Positions 1-8,044 of a stretch of DNA of 51,339 bases are shown here, one piece after another. Source of the stretch: Acidimicrobiaceae bacterium (GTDB lineage Bacteria; Actinomycetota; Acidimicrobiia; Acidimicrobiales; MedAcidi-G1); contig NZBE01000012.1 of NCBI GenBank assembly GCA_002687745.1, positions 6,389 to 57,727 of the forward strand, read 5' to 3'. Each line of letters begins with the position of its first letter. Position 1 is the first letter of the stretch. Made by a program: the position numbers and the translations under genes. The notes below the pieces were generated by a model. It was not told the origin of the DNA and ran no database searches. It was given only the letters and a program-made list of their open reading frames with translations.

Positions 1-572
1 CCGATGAGCGCCATCTCGCAGCCCTGCAGGCCCAGCACCCGGTAGGTCTCGGGCCAGCGACGGTCATTGCAGATGGCCATGCCGACGATGCCACCGAAGG
101 CGCCGAACACGCTGAACCCGTCACCGGGCTCGAAGTAGTAGCGCTCCAGGTGCTGGAACTCACGCCAGGGCTCGTGCTCGTGGTGGCCCGGCAGGTGGAC
201 CTTGCGGTAGCGCCCGGCCGGAGAACCGTCACGCTCGACCAGGATGGCCGTGTTGTAGTGGTGGCCGTCGGGTGTCAACTCTGCGTAGCCGAGGTGGAAG
301 CCGACACCCAGACGGGCGGCCTCGTCGAAGAGCGGCTTCGTGTCGGGCCCCGGCATCTCCGTCTCGAAGAAGTGGTCGAAATCTGCCCGGTCATCCACCC
401 ACCATCGGGGGAAGAAGGTCGTGAGTGCCAGTTCCGGGAACACGACAAGGTCACAGCCTGCGTCAGCCCCCTGGCGCAGCAGGGCTACCAGCCGCTCAAC
501 CACATCGGCACGGGTGTCGGCCAGTTGGATTGGTCCGGTCTGGGCGGCTCCCACTGTGAGGACTCGGCTCAT
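1..572 (-). CDS. N-carbamoyl-D-amino acid hydrolase-like (nitrilase superfamily), 3' end outside window
   Basis: About 190 residues are visible; the C-terminus lies beyond position 1. The family hydrolyses N-carbamoyl-D-amino acids to the D-amino acid, CO2 and ammonia in the cytoplasm. The Glu-Lys-Cys triad can be placed: E47 in PELALTTFFPRWW, K124 in RKVHLPGHHEHEP and C168 in ICNDRRWPE. These blocks and their spacing match what I recall of Agrobacterium D-carbamoylase, which is more specific than a general nitrilase call. The ATG at 570-572 overlaps the stop of the upstream hydrolase as ATGA, and a GGGAGGGAGAG run precedes it. It is the last visible gene of a five-gene coupled operon. The actual substrate could be another ureido acid such as a beta-ureido acid. 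Confidence 0.88.
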   Translation of the reverse strand, partial: MSRVLTVGAAQTGPIQLADTRADVVERLVALLRQGADAGCDLVVFPELALTTFFPRWWVDDRADFDHFFETEMPGPDTKPLFDEAARLGVGFHLGYAELTPDGHHYNTAILVERDGSPAGRYRKVHLPGHHEHEPWREFQHLERYYFEPGDGFSVFGAFGGIVGMAICNDRRWPETYRVLGLQGCEMALI

Positions 573-1849
573 CTGGTCTCTCCCTCCCCGGCGACGGTGT
601 CTTCCAGTGCATCACCGTCGAGCGCCAGCAGTGTGTGGAGAAGGACATTGACCCCTGCTGCCAGGTCCGCTGGATCGGTGTGCTCGGCGGGGTTGTGGCT
701 GATTCCGTCCCTGCTGGGCACGAACACCATCCCCGTGGGGCAGACGCGGGCCATCATCTGGGCATCGTGACCGGCGCCGGAGGGCATCTCCGACACAGCG
801 TGCCCCAGGGTCTCCGCTGTGCTGACAACCGTTTCGACCACCGATTCGTTGAATGCAACCGGTTCGAACCGGGCGAGGGTCCGGGACTCGATCAGGACGC
901 CCTCGGCCTCGGTGATGCCATCCACGAATGCGGCGAGGTCTGTCTCGGCTGCTGCCAGGAGTGCCTCGTCGGTGTTGCGCAGGTCGACCGTGAGAATGGC
1001 CGAACCGGCAACCACGTTCACGAGGTCCGGTGCAAGGTCCAGCCGTCCGACGGTAGCGACCTGCCGGCCGCCCATTCTGGTGGCCATGTCGCGAACGTGG
1101 ACCGCAACGGCTGCTGCCGCCCAGCCTGCGTCGTGGCGCAGGTCCATGGGCGTGGTCCCGGCGTGGTTGGCCTGGCCCGTGATCGTGAACTCTGTCCACG
1201 AGATGCCCTGGACTCCGGTGACGGCCCCGATCGTGTGGCCTCCGGCCTCGAGCACGGGGCCCTGCTCGATGTGGAGTTCCACGAATGCGTGCGGGGCGGG
1301 GCCCGGGCAGGGGTTGGGTCCCCGGTAGCCGATGCGGTCGAGTTCGTCTCCCACGACGGTGCCGTCGATTCCCTCGATGTCGAGGGCCTCCTCGAGGGCG
1401 AGGCCACCCACATAGACGAGGCTTCCGAGCATGTCCGGCGGGAACCTGGCTCCCTCCTCGTCGGTGAAGAAGGCCACGGCAATCGGACGCTCGGTCTCGA
1501 CACCTGCATCTGTGAGCGTCTCGATCACCTCGAGGCCTGCCAGAACCCCGAGGTTCCCGTCGTAGCGTCCGCCTGAGCGCACGGTGTCGATGTGGCTGCC
1601 CGTCATGACGGCGGGGCCGTCGGTGCGACCCGGCCGGGTGGCAACCACGTTGCCGATTCCGTCGATGCGGACGTCGAGGCCCAGATCGCGCATCCAGGTG
1701 GTGACCAGGTCACGTCCATCCCGGTCCTCATCGGTCAGGGCCAGTCTGCTTGAGCCTCCACCGTCGATGGGGCCGATGGTGGCCAGTTCGCCAAGTCGCC
1801 GCATCAGGCGGTCGCCGTCGATGCGCAGGTGACCGTAGGGAGCGTTCAT
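569..1849 (-). CDS. M20-family Zn-dependent amidohydrolase (N-carbamoyl-L-amino acid hydrolase / allantoate amidohydrolase type)
   Basis: 426 aa, the usual length for HyuC/AmaB/AllC enzymes, which hydrolyse ureido or amidine C-N bonds using a di-metal centre. Visible metal-site blocks are H86 in GSHIDTVRSGG, D97 in RYDGNLG, the E131-E132 pair in FFTDEEGARF, H193 in HIEQGPVLE, and a C-terminal GAGHDAQMMA histidine. Start ATG 1849 overlaps the stop of the molybdopterin subunit (ATGA), and its own stop overlaps the next start. Its place between a molybdenum hydroxylase and a D-carbamoylase-like enzyme points to breakdown of a ring-derived ureido compound. L-carbamoylase and allantoate amidohydrolase cannot be separated by eye, so no symbol is given. 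Confidence 0.9.
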   Translation of the reverse strand: MNAPYGHLRIDGDRLMRRLGELATIGPIDGGGSSRLALTDEDRDGRDLVTTWMRDLGLDVRIDGIGNVVATRPGRTDGPAVMTGSHIDTVRSGGRYDGNLGVLAGLEVIETLTDAGVETERPIAVAFFTDEEGARFPPDMLGSLVYVGGLALEEALDIEGIDGTVVGDELDRIGYRGPNPCPGPAPHAFVELHIEQGPVLEAGGHTIGAVTGVQGISWTEFTITGQANHAGTTPMDLRHDAGWAAAAVAVHVRDMATRMGGRQVATVGRLDLAPDLVNVVAGSAILTVDLRNTDEALLAAAETDLAAFVDGITEAEGVLIESRTLARFEPVAFNESVVETVVSTAETLGHAVSEMPSGAGHDAQMMARVCPTGMVFVPSRDGISHNPAEHTDPADLAAGVNVLLHTLLALDGDALEDTVAGEGETR

Positions 1850-4122
1850 GCTGCACCTTCCGGGAACACGATGTCGGTTGGCCTTACCGGCACCCTCGGC
1901 AGGTCCAGGCCGGTGGCATCGCGGATTGCGGCCGCAACCGCAGCCGTTGACGAGATGGAGGGTGGCTCACCGATGCCCTTGGCACCAAAGGGTGCTCCCG
2001 GCTCAGCCTGTTCGATCAGGGCTGCGATCTCGACGGGTGGCATGTCCAGTGCGGTCGGCACCAGGTAGTCGGTGAACGAGGCGTTGCGGATCCGACCATC
2101 CTGGACCAGGACCTCCTCCATCACCGCCAGGCCGACACCCTGGGCTGCGCCGCCCTCGAGTTGGCCGACGGTCTGGAGGGGGTTGAGCACCCGGCCCACG
2201 TCCTGGGAGGTGGTCAGCTCGACAACCTTGACGAGACCCAACTCGACGTCGACGTCGACGATGGCGCGGTGGGCCGAGAATGCGAACGAGACGTGTGCGT
2301 CCCCCTGGCCGTTCCCATCGAGGGGCAGCGTGGGCGCGTGGCGAAACACCACCGACGCCTCGATGGGCTCGGCAGTGGCCTCGGCCAGATCGACCTCCAG
2401 GCCACCTGCCATGGAAACGACCCTGCCATCGGCAACGACCAGGTCGGCGGCGTCGACACCGTGCTCGAAAGCCAGGCGGTCGAGCAGTTGGACACGTACC
2501 TGCCCGCAGGCCTCCTGGATCGCACCACCCGACATCCAGGTCTGCCGGCTGGCCGATGTGGAACCGGCAGATCCGATGCCGTCAGTGGATGCCGGAAGCA
2601 GCACCACACCATCCACACCCAGCACCTCACGGGTGATCTGCTGGGCAAGCGTCACGAACCCCTGGCCGACCTCGGCACAGGCGCTCGTGATCGTGGCCAC
2701 CCCGTCGGCAAGACGGCAGGAGGCCTCGCTGGAGTCGTCGAATCCCTCTGAGAACAACAGGTTCTTGAAGCCGAGGGCGAAGGCCTCGCCCCGTACCACG
2801 TGTTCCGGGTCGGCCGTTCGGCCGGCACCGCCGGGGAGTTCCATCGGATCGACTGCCATCGAGGCACCCGACGGGTGGTCGGCACAGGTCCTGATGACCT
2901 CGGCTACGGGTGCGGTTCCGGTGATCGTCTGGCCGGTGAGGAGTTCATCACCGGGAGCCAGGGCATTGTGGAGGCGCAACTCCACCGGGTCCATTTCAAG
3001 CGCGTCGGCCAGGCGGTCCATCTGGGCCTCGTGGGCAAAGCAGGTCTGGACGGCCCCGAAGCCGCGCATCGCCCCACACGGTGGGTTGTTGGTCCGTACG
3101 ACAGCACCGTCGATGTGGGCACTGGGAACCCTGTAGGGGCCGACGGCAAAGCAGGTTGCGTTGGCGATTACCGCGCCGCTCGATGAGGCGTAGGCCCCGC
3201 CATCGAGGACCAGGCGGGACTCGACCCGGACAATGGTGCCGTCACGGTCGGCGTGGTGGCGGAACCACATCCGTGCCGGATGCCTGTGCACGTGACCGTG
3301 GAAGGACTCCTCGCGTGAATAGACCATCTTCACGGGCCTGCGTGTGTGGAGCGCCAGCATGCAGAGGTGGACGTGGAGGCTGAGGTCCTCCCGTGCTCCG
3401 AAGGCCCCGCCGACCCCCGAGAGGGTCAGGCGCACCCGGGCGGTGTCCAGGCCCAGACAGTCGGCCACCTGGTCACGGTCGGAGTGGAGCCACTGGGTTG
3501 CCACGTAGAGGTCGATGCCACCGTCCTCTGCCGGTACCGCCATACCGGACTCGGGCCCGAGGAACGCCTGGTCCTGCATACCCACCTCGTAGATGCCCTC
3601 GACCTGGACCTCGCCGCGGACGCCCTGGTCACCGTGGACGAGGTTGATGCGTCGTACCAGGTTTCCGTCGGGGTGGATGGGGTCGGCCCGTTCTGCGAGG
3701 TCTGGGTCCACGAGGGGTTCCAAGGGTTCGTAGTCGACGGCTATCGCATCGATGGCCATGCGCACGGCTTCGGGGTTGTCTGCCGCGACGATCGCGACGG
3801 GTTCGCCCTCGTAGCGGACCACATCGGCCGCCAGCACCGGTTGGTCCCTGTGCTCGAGGCCGTAGTTGGGCGAACCGGGTACATCCTCGTGGGTCAGCAC
3901 GGCGTGCACACCGGTGACGGCCACGGCGGCGGATATGTCCAGCGACCTGATCCTGGCCGACGCGTGCGGGGAGCGGAGCGTTCCACCCCAGAGCATCCGG
4001 TCGTGGTGGAGATCGGATGAGAAGGCGAAGGTTCCCGCCACCTTGGGCACGCCGTCGGGTCGGGGGGCGTCCTCACCGATGCGCGGAGCGGCGGTTCGCC
4101 TCGAGGTGGCCAGGTGGGTCAT
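1846..4122 (-). CDS. Xanthine dehydrogenase-family molybdopterin-binding subunit
   Basis: 758 aa from ATG 4122, chosen because it forms an ATGA overlap with the iron-sulfur subunit, has a GGGAGGG ribosome-binding sequence, and removes a 59-residue non-homologous extension. It is the catalytic subunit of a cytoplasmic molybdenum hydroxylase. Expected elements are present: the N-terminal hammerhead domain starting near RPDGVPKVAGTFAF, the cofactor segment GVGGAFGARED, the loop PPCGAMRGFG and the C-terminal GAKGIGEPPS carrying the catalytic Glu. The AMRGFG loop is xanthine-dehydrogenase-like; the CO-dehydrogenase AYxCSFR loop is absent. The substrate is therefore probably an N-heterocycle or aldehyde, but it cannot be named from sequence. 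Confidence 0.93.
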   Translation of the reverse strand: MTHLATSRRTAAPRIGEDAPRPDGVPKVAGTFAFSSDLHHDRMLWGGTLRSPHASARIRSLDISAAVAVTGVHAVLTHEDVPGSPNYGLEHRDQPVLAADVVRYEGEPVAIVAADNPEAVRMAIDAIAVDYEPLEPLVDPDLAERADPIHPDGNLVRRINLVHGDQGVRGEVQVEGIYEVGMQDQAFLGPESGMAVPAEDGGIDLYVATQWLHSDRDQVADCLGLDTARVRLTLSGVGGAFGAREDLSLHVHLCMLALHTRRPVKMVYSREESFHGHVHRHPARMWFRHHADRDGTIVRVESRLVLDGGAYASSSGAVIANATCFAVGPYRVPSAHIDGAVVRTNNPPCGAMRGFGAVQTCFAHEAQMDRLADALEMDPVELRLHNALAPGDELLTGQTITGTAPVAEVIRTCADHPSGASMAVDPMELPGGAGRTADPEHVVRGEAFALGFKNLLFSEGFDDSSEASCRLADGVATITSACAEVGQGFVTLAQQITREVLGVDGVVLLPASTDGIGSAGSTSASRQTWMSGGAIQEACGQVRVQLLDRLAFEHGVDAADLVVADGRVVSMAGGLEVDLAEATAEPIEASVVFRHAPTLPLDGNGQGDAHVSFAFSAHRAIVDVDVELGLVKVVELTTSQDVGRVLNPLQTVGQLEGGAAQGVGLAVMEEVLVQDGRIRNASFTDYLVPTALDMPPVEIAALIEQAEPGAPFGAKGIGEPPSISSTAAVAAAIRDATGLDLPRVPVRPTDIVFPEGAA

Positions 4123-4601
4123 GTGGACCCTCCCAGCCGGGTAGCGGCCAGGTGGACCGCCTCGAGCACCCGCCCGTAGCCCGTACATCGGCAGAGGTTG
4201 CCGCTGATGGCCTCCCGGACGGCCAGGTCGCTCGGGTCGGGGTCCGACTCCAGCAGAGATCCGGTGGAAACGATCAGGCCCGGCGTGCAAAAGCCGCACT
4301 GCACCGCTCCGGCGTCTACGAACGCCTCCTGGACGTGGCTGAGACCGTCATCTCCGGCGACCCCCTCGATTGTCGTTATCTGCCTGCCCGCCGCAGTGGA
4401 GGCCAGCACCAGGCAGGAACACACGGTCTGTCCGTCGACGAGGACCGTGCAGGATCCACACTCGCCCTCCTCGCAGGCGTTCTTGGACCCCGCCAGGCCG
4501 AGCCGTTCGCGCAGCACACGCAGGAGGCTCTCCCCCGGGTGGGCATCGGTCACCTCGTGGCTCCGGCCGTTCACCTCCAGGACGAACGGGTCCGTGCTCA
4601 T
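4119..4601 (-). CDS. [2Fe-2S] subunit of xanthine dehydrogenase-family hydroxylase
   Basis: 160 aa, the usual size for a separate CoxS/XdhC-type small subunit. It passes electrons from the molybdenum site to the FAD subunit. The N-terminal plant-type ferredoxin cluster motif is CEEGECGSC followed by a downstream Cys in QTVCSC. The C-terminal helical domain has the second cluster motif CGFCTPG and NLCRCTGY. Both clusters look complete. The start at 4601 overlaps the FAD subunit stop as ATGA and its stop overlaps the molybdopterin subunit start in the same way. The order FAD, FeS, Mo is one of the standard orders for three-subunit members. Confidence 0.95.
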   Translation of the reverse strand: MSTDPFVLEVNGRSHEVTDAHPGESLLRVLRERLGLAGSKNACEEGECGSCTVLVDGQTVCSCLVLASTAAGRQITTIEGVAGDDGLSHVQEAFVDAGAVQCGFCTPGLIVSTGSLLESDPDPSDLAVREAISGNLCRCTGYGRVLEAVHLAATRLGGST

Positions 4602-5482
4602 GACGACGACACCCGGTTCAGGACCCTTGTGAGGGATCGTTGCGCTAGGACACGCACGGCGTGGCGGCGGTAGGCGGCTGTGCCACGGTGGTCGTCGATG
4701 GGGCTGGTGGAACCGGCGACCAGATCAGCGAACTCCCTGAGCACCTCCGGTTCGGGCGGTGCACCGTTGTCCCAGTCGATGTGGCCGCTCACATGGTCCT
4801 CGGCCTGCGTGGCCCGAAGTGGCGTCGGAGCGACAGACCCCAGGCCCACCCTGATCCGGCGGGCGCTGCGGTCCACGAGCAGGGCCAGGGATGCGACCGA
4901 GATGACCATGGCGTTCCGCGGCCCGACCTTGCAGAACTCCTGGGGGCCGTCCAGCACCGGAACCCTGACGGCCTCGATCAACTCTCCGGGTGTCAGGCAG
5001 GTCGTCTTGACACCCGTTATGAACTCGACAACGGGCACCTCGCGGGTGGCTTCGGCCGAACGCAGTTCGAGCACGGCGTCGAGGGCGGCGAGCACGGGAA
5101 TGCTGTCACCGGCGGGCGAGGCGGTAGCAATGTTGCCACCGATCGTGGCGGCGTTGCGGATCTGTGGGGAGCCGACGGTGCGGGCGGCCTGGGCCAGTGC
5201 CGGTACCAGCGCTGCAATCCCGGGTTCACAGATCTCGGCGAAGGTGACACCGGCGCCGAGCCTCAGGACGTCACCCGTCAACTGCCAGTCGGCGATTTCG
5301 GGAATCCGGTCGAGGGCGACCACGTTGCCGATACGTCGGCTGCCCCGGTTGACCTCGACCATCAGGTCGGTTCCGCCTGCCAGGACCAGCGAGCCCGGCT
5401 CAGCAGCCAGGGCGGCGCAGGCGTCTTCCAGGGTGGTAGCGATGGTCACCGACACCCCGACATGCTGCCGTCCGTTCAACAT
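4598..5482 (-). CDS. FAD-binding subunit of xanthine dehydrogenase-family hydroxylase
   Basis: About 294 aa, CoxM-like. The VAO-type FAD domain shows LAGGTDLMVEVNRG for FAD contacts and the GSPQIRNAATIGGNIATASPAG block, followed by the C-terminal CO-dehydrogenase flavoprotein domain. It takes electrons from the [2Fe-2S] subunit and hands them to NAD or another acceptor. It is the first gene of the five-gene operon. The start is uncertain: ATG 5482 gives a short extension, while GTG 5455 begins at VSVTIATTLEDA, closer to the family N-terminus. Neither has a convincing ribosome-binding site. A TTG at 5524 would overlap the divergent regulator and was not used. Confidence 0.9.
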   Translation of the reverse strand: MLNGRQHVGVSVTIATTLEDACAALAAEPGSLVLAGGTDLMVEVNRGSRRIGNVVALDRIPEIADWQLTGDVLRLGAGVTFAEICEPGIAALVPALAQAARTVGSPQIRNAATIGGNIATASPAGDSIPVLAALDAVLELRSAEATREVPVVEFITGVKTTCLTPGELIEAVRVPVLDGPQEFCKVGPRNAMVISVASLALLVDRSARRIRVGLGSVAPTPLRATQAEDHVSGHIDWDNGAPPEPEVLREFADLVAGSTSPIDDHRGTAAYRRHAVRVLAQRSLTRVLNRVSSS

Positions 5483-5517
5483 TTTGTCAACGTCATAGGT
5501 CGGACTAACGTGACCGT
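5483..5517. promoter_or_regulatory. Divergent promoter/operator between hydroxylase operon and HTH regulator
   Basis: Only 35 bases separate the two divergent genes. On the plus strand TAACGT at 5506-5511 lies 6 bases before the regulator GTG, the pattern of a leaderless actinobacterial promoter. GTCAACGT (5486-5493) and ACGTGAC (5508-5514) form an imperfect inverted repeat around the centre, a candidate operator for the adjacent regulator. The promoter of the minus-strand operon is not obvious. Confidence 0.4.
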
Positions 5518-5883
5518 GTGTCAAGTCCCGAACACCCTCTCGTTGCGGCCGTGACCCCGGTTGCCGAGGCTCTCGGTGCCCGGCTGCTCGGACCCGACCA
5601 GCTCACCGATGCAGACCTGCCGCTGATCTGGGACGGAGAGGTGGTGGGTGGCCTGCGCCGACCCGACCTGCACAATGCCCTCGACGTCCTGGTCACCGCC
5701 GCCGAGACCGAGTTGGGGGTTGACCGCAGCGCCATGAACCGGACCCAGAAGCAGGCAGCCGTGACCCTGCTCAACGAGTGGGGAGCCTTCACCCTCCGAA
5801 AATCGGTTGAGGACGTCGCCGATGCCCTCGGAGTGAGCAGGTTCACCATCTACAACTACCTCGAGCGCTCCGGATCGGCCTGA
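5518..5883 (+). CDS. Short YheO/DauR-type (HTH_22) transcriptional regulator
   Basis: 121 aa from GTG 5518. The C-terminal half, about residues 74-120, reads MNRTQKQAAVTLLNEWGAFTLRKSVEDVADALGVS followed by RFTIYNYLE, matching the helix-turn-helix of the YheO/DauR family with its typical ALGVSRFTIYNYL recognition helix. DauR-type proteins are usually about 200 residues with an N-terminal PAS-like domain; here only about 70 residues precede the HTH, including WDGEVVGGLRRPDL, so the sensor domain is reduced. DauR regulates D-arginine catabolism, which fits a neighbouring D-carbamoylase. Placed divergent from the hydroxylase operon and 28 bases before the amidase, it probably controls both. The ligand is unknown. 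Confidence 0.75.
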   Translation: MSSPEHPLVAAVTPVAEALGARLLGPDQLTDADLPLIWDGEVVGGLRRPDLHNALDVLVTAAETELGVDRSAMNRTQKQAAVTLLNEWGAFTLRKSVEDVADALGVSRFTIYNYLERSGSA

Positions 5884-5898
5884 CCAGCAGTCGGGGAC

Positions 5899-5904
5899 TA
5901 CCGT
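5899..5904 (+). promoter_or_regulatory. -10 element (TACCGT), leaderless start of amidase
   Basis: TACCGT ends 7 bases before the amidase ATG at 5912, with no Shine-Dalgarno between. This suggests the amidase has its own leaderless transcript in addition to any read-through from the regulator. Confidence 0.4.
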
Positions 5905-5911
5905 CGCCGCC

Positions 5912-7360
5912 ATGGACCACGACAACAGGATCGACGACCTGGCCCAGTTCGACGCGGTCGGCCTGGCCGAACTGATCCGCCAGGGCGACATCTCCCCCGT
6001 CGAGGCCGTGGAAGCCACCATCGGTCGCATCGAACTGCTCGACGGAGAACTGAACGCCGTCATCCACAGGCAGTTCGAGGAGGCCCTCGCCGTGGCCGCC
6101 TCACCCGACCTTCCTGACGGCCCGTTCCGCGGCGTGCCGATGCTCATCAAGGACCTGTGGTCCGAGGAGGCGGGCCAGCCACACCACTGCGGGGTCCAGG
6201 CCCTCAAGGATGCCGACCTCACCTCCACGACCGACTCCAACCTGGTGAGGCGCTATCGGGAGGCCGGCTTCATCAACGTGGGCCGCACCAACACACCTGA
6301 ACTGGGCCTGGTGGCAACCACCGAACCCATGGCGTACGGACCCAGCCGCAACCCCTGGAACACCGACTACGGCACCGGTGGCTCATCTGGAGGGTCGGCC
6401 GCCGCGGTGGCGGCGGGAATGCTCCCCGCTGCGAACGCCAGCGACGGAGGCGGCTCCATTCGCATCCCCGCCGCCATGTGCGGCCTTGTCGGACTCAAGC
6501 CTTCAAGGGGCCGGATCTCCATGGGCCCCGTCAAGGAGGAGTGGGGGGTGTCGGTCCAGCACGTGGTCTGCCACACCATGCGCGACTGCGCCGGGATCCT
6601 GGATGCAACGGCCATCCCTTTCCTGGGCGACGGCGTGGTGGCTCCAGACCACGGACGTCCCTACTCGGACAGGGTCGGTGGGGACGTCGGCAGACTGCGA
6701 GTCGGGCTCCTCACCGAACACACCATGACCGGGGTTCACTCCGACTGCGCCGGCGCCGCCCGGCGAACCGCATCGCTCCTCGAGGATCTCGGCCACGAGG
6801 TGGTCGATGCCCACCCGCAGGTCCTGGACCACCTGGAGGAGCTGAGCTGGGCCTTCAACGTGAACTGGGGTGTGGGAGCGGTCCTCAGCCTCGAACACCT
6901 GGGTGGACAGTTGGGCCGGCCTGTCTGCGAGGACGACGTCGAGCCGGGAACCTGGCTGCTGGCCCAGATGGGCGACGGCCACTCCGCTACCGACTATGCA
7001 AAGGCCCAGAGCCTCATGGCCACCTTCCGGAGGAACATGGCCACATGGTGGGAGGAGGGCTTCGACCTGCTGGTAACACCGACCACAGCCCAACCGCCAC
7101 CCCTGCTCGGGGACCTGACCCCAACCGGGGACGACCCCCTCAGGGCCTCGAAGCGTTCGATGCCCTATGCAGCGTTCACCTCGCCGTTCAACACGACCGG
7201 GCAACCAGCCATCTCCCTGCCCGTGGGGTCGTCGGGAGGGCTGCCGGTGGGAGCCCAGATCGTGGCCGCCTACGGCCGTGAGGATGTCCTCATCGCCGTC
7301 GGATCACAGTTGGAGGCCGAGGTGCGCTGGTCGGAGAGCAGGGCCCCGATTCACGCCTGA
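5912..7360 (+). CDS. Amidase signature family hydrolase
   Basis: 482 aa, full length for the family, which hydrolyses amides to acid plus ammonia with a Ser-cisSer-Lys triad. K80 lies in VPMLIKDL, the Gly/Ser-rich stretch GTGGSSGGSAAAVAAGM contains the cis-Ser (S159), and the nucleophile is S182 in DGGGSIRIPA. GLVGLKPSRGRIS follows, as usual. It is not GatA: there is no gatC or gatB nearby and the context is catabolic. It lies directly after the DauR-like regulator and opposite the hydroxylase/carbamoylase operon, so it may remove an amide nitrogen late in the same pathway. A 16-base near-identical sequence lies on both sides of the gene (5881-5896 and 7358-7373). Confidence 0.93.
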   Translation: MDHDNRIDDLAQFDAVGLAELIRQGDISPVEAVEATIGRIELLDGELNAVIHRQFEEALAVAASPDLPDGPFRGVPMLIKDLWSEEAGQPHHCGVQALKDADLTSTTDSNLVRRYREAGFINVGRTNTPELGLVATTEPMAYGPSRNPWNTDYGTGGSSGGSAAAVAAGMLPAANASDGGGSIRIPAAMCGLVGLKPSRGRISMGPVKEEWGVSVQHVVCHTMRDCAGILDATAIPFLGDGVVAPDHGRPYSDRVGGDVGRLRVGLLTEHTMTGVHSDCAGAARRTASLLEDLGHEVVDAHPQVLDHLEELSWAFNVNWGVGAVLSLEHLGGQLGRPVCEDDVEPGTWLLAQMGDGHSATDYAKAQSLMATFRRNMATWWEEGFDLLVTPTTAQPPPLLGDLTPTGDDPLRASKRSMPYAAFTSPFNTTGQPAISLPVGSSGGLPVGAQIVAAYGREDVLIAVGSQLEAEVRWSESRAPIHA

Positions 7361-7380
7361 CCAGAAGTCGGGGGCAGCCC

Positions 7381-7776
7381 TCAGGATTCATACACGAGCA
7401 CGCCCGGTAGATCCGAGAAGGCGGTCGTATCGGCGCTGAGGATCGTCCTGCCTGAGGCAAGTGCAGTGGCGGCCACTATGAGATCGTGACGACCTCGGGG
7501 TCGACCCGTCCGCCGCGCATGGGCCAGCAGCACTGCGTGCCCATGCGCAGTCTCAACGTCGTATGGCAACACGAGAACGTTGTCTATGACTTCTCTGACG
7601 TACCGACGCCGATCCTCCCGGTGCTCGACAGACGCCAGATCGACCCCAACCTCGAGTTCTGCAACGGTGACGACAGAGACAGCTGCATCGTCCTCATCCA
7701 GCAGAATCGAGTCAAGGTCATGGCCGGTTCGCTCCAAGTCAATCAGGACCGTCGTGTCCAGCAGCAGTCGGCTCAC
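7381..7776 (-). CDS. vapC: PIN-domain toxin, VapC family
   Basis: 131 aa, normal for VapC ribonucleases, which cleave tRNA or rRNA when freed from the antitoxin. The acidic catalytic residues can be placed: D7 in LLLDTTVLI, E40 in TVAELEVG, D98 in RHDLIVAATAL and D116 in LSADTTAF. The GTG start overlaps the antitoxin stop by 4 bases (GTGA), so translation is coupled. It ends 20 bases from the convergent amidase. The four acidic positions are intact, so the toxin is predicted active. Confidence 0.93.
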   Translation of the reverse strand: MSRLLLDTTVLIDLERTGHDLDSILLDEDDAAVSVVTVAELEVGVDLASVEHREDRRRYVREVIDNVLVLPYDVETAHGHAVLLAHARRTGRPRGRHDLIVAATALASGRTILSADTTAFSDLPGVLVYES

Positions 7777-8039
7777 CGACCGTCCTCGTCCCCGGGTCCG
7801 GTGACGTCATCAGGCTCCAGGAGATCCCAGACGGATCTCAGATCATCGATCCACGCTGGATCGGGGCGATGGGCGCGCAGAACCGCCTTCAATGCGGCTC
7901 CGTTCGCACGCGGAGGAGCACCCAGTTGGGCTATGACACGTCCGCGACGGACGATCGTGAAGGTCTCATCGCGGTGCTCCACTGCATCCAGGAGGTCGGC
8001 GAAGTTGCGGGAAGCCTCGGTGGCGGAAACCTCTGACAT
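7773..8039 (-). CDS. Antitoxin, Phd/YefM family, paired with VapC
   Basis: 88 aa. The N-terminal half, SEVSATEASRNFADLLDAVEHRDETFTIVRRGRVIAQL, is the Phd/YefM DNA-binding and dimerisation fold. The C-terminal tail rich in Asp, Trp and Pro is the likely toxin-neutralising part (WIDDLRSVWDLLEPDD). Translation ends within the toxin start (GTGA). Two perfect 8-base direct repeats directly upstream, one overlapping the predicted -10, indicate autorepression. By sequence family the partner is Phd-like, although its toxin is of the VapC class, a common combination. Confidence 0.9.
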   Translation of the reverse strand: MSEVSATEASRNFADLLDAVEHRDETFTIVRRGRVIAQLGAPPRANGAALKAVLRAHRPDPAWIDDLRSVWDLLEPDDVTGPGDEDGR

Positions 8040-8044
8040 GGAAG

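Noticed and set aside
859-872. GGTTCGAACC, resembling a tRNA T-arm
   Set aside because: It lies inside the M20 hydrolase coding frame and no acceptor, D or anticodon arms can be folded around it.
635-1576. 313-codon open frame on the plus strand
   Set aside because: Lies entirely opposite the M20 hydrolase gene and has no recognisable domain; a high-GC antisense shadow.
4123-4299. 59-residue N-terminal extension of the molybdopterin subunit
   Set aside because: It overlaps the iron-sulfur subunit in another frame and has no similarity; ATG 4122 with ATGA overlap is preferred.
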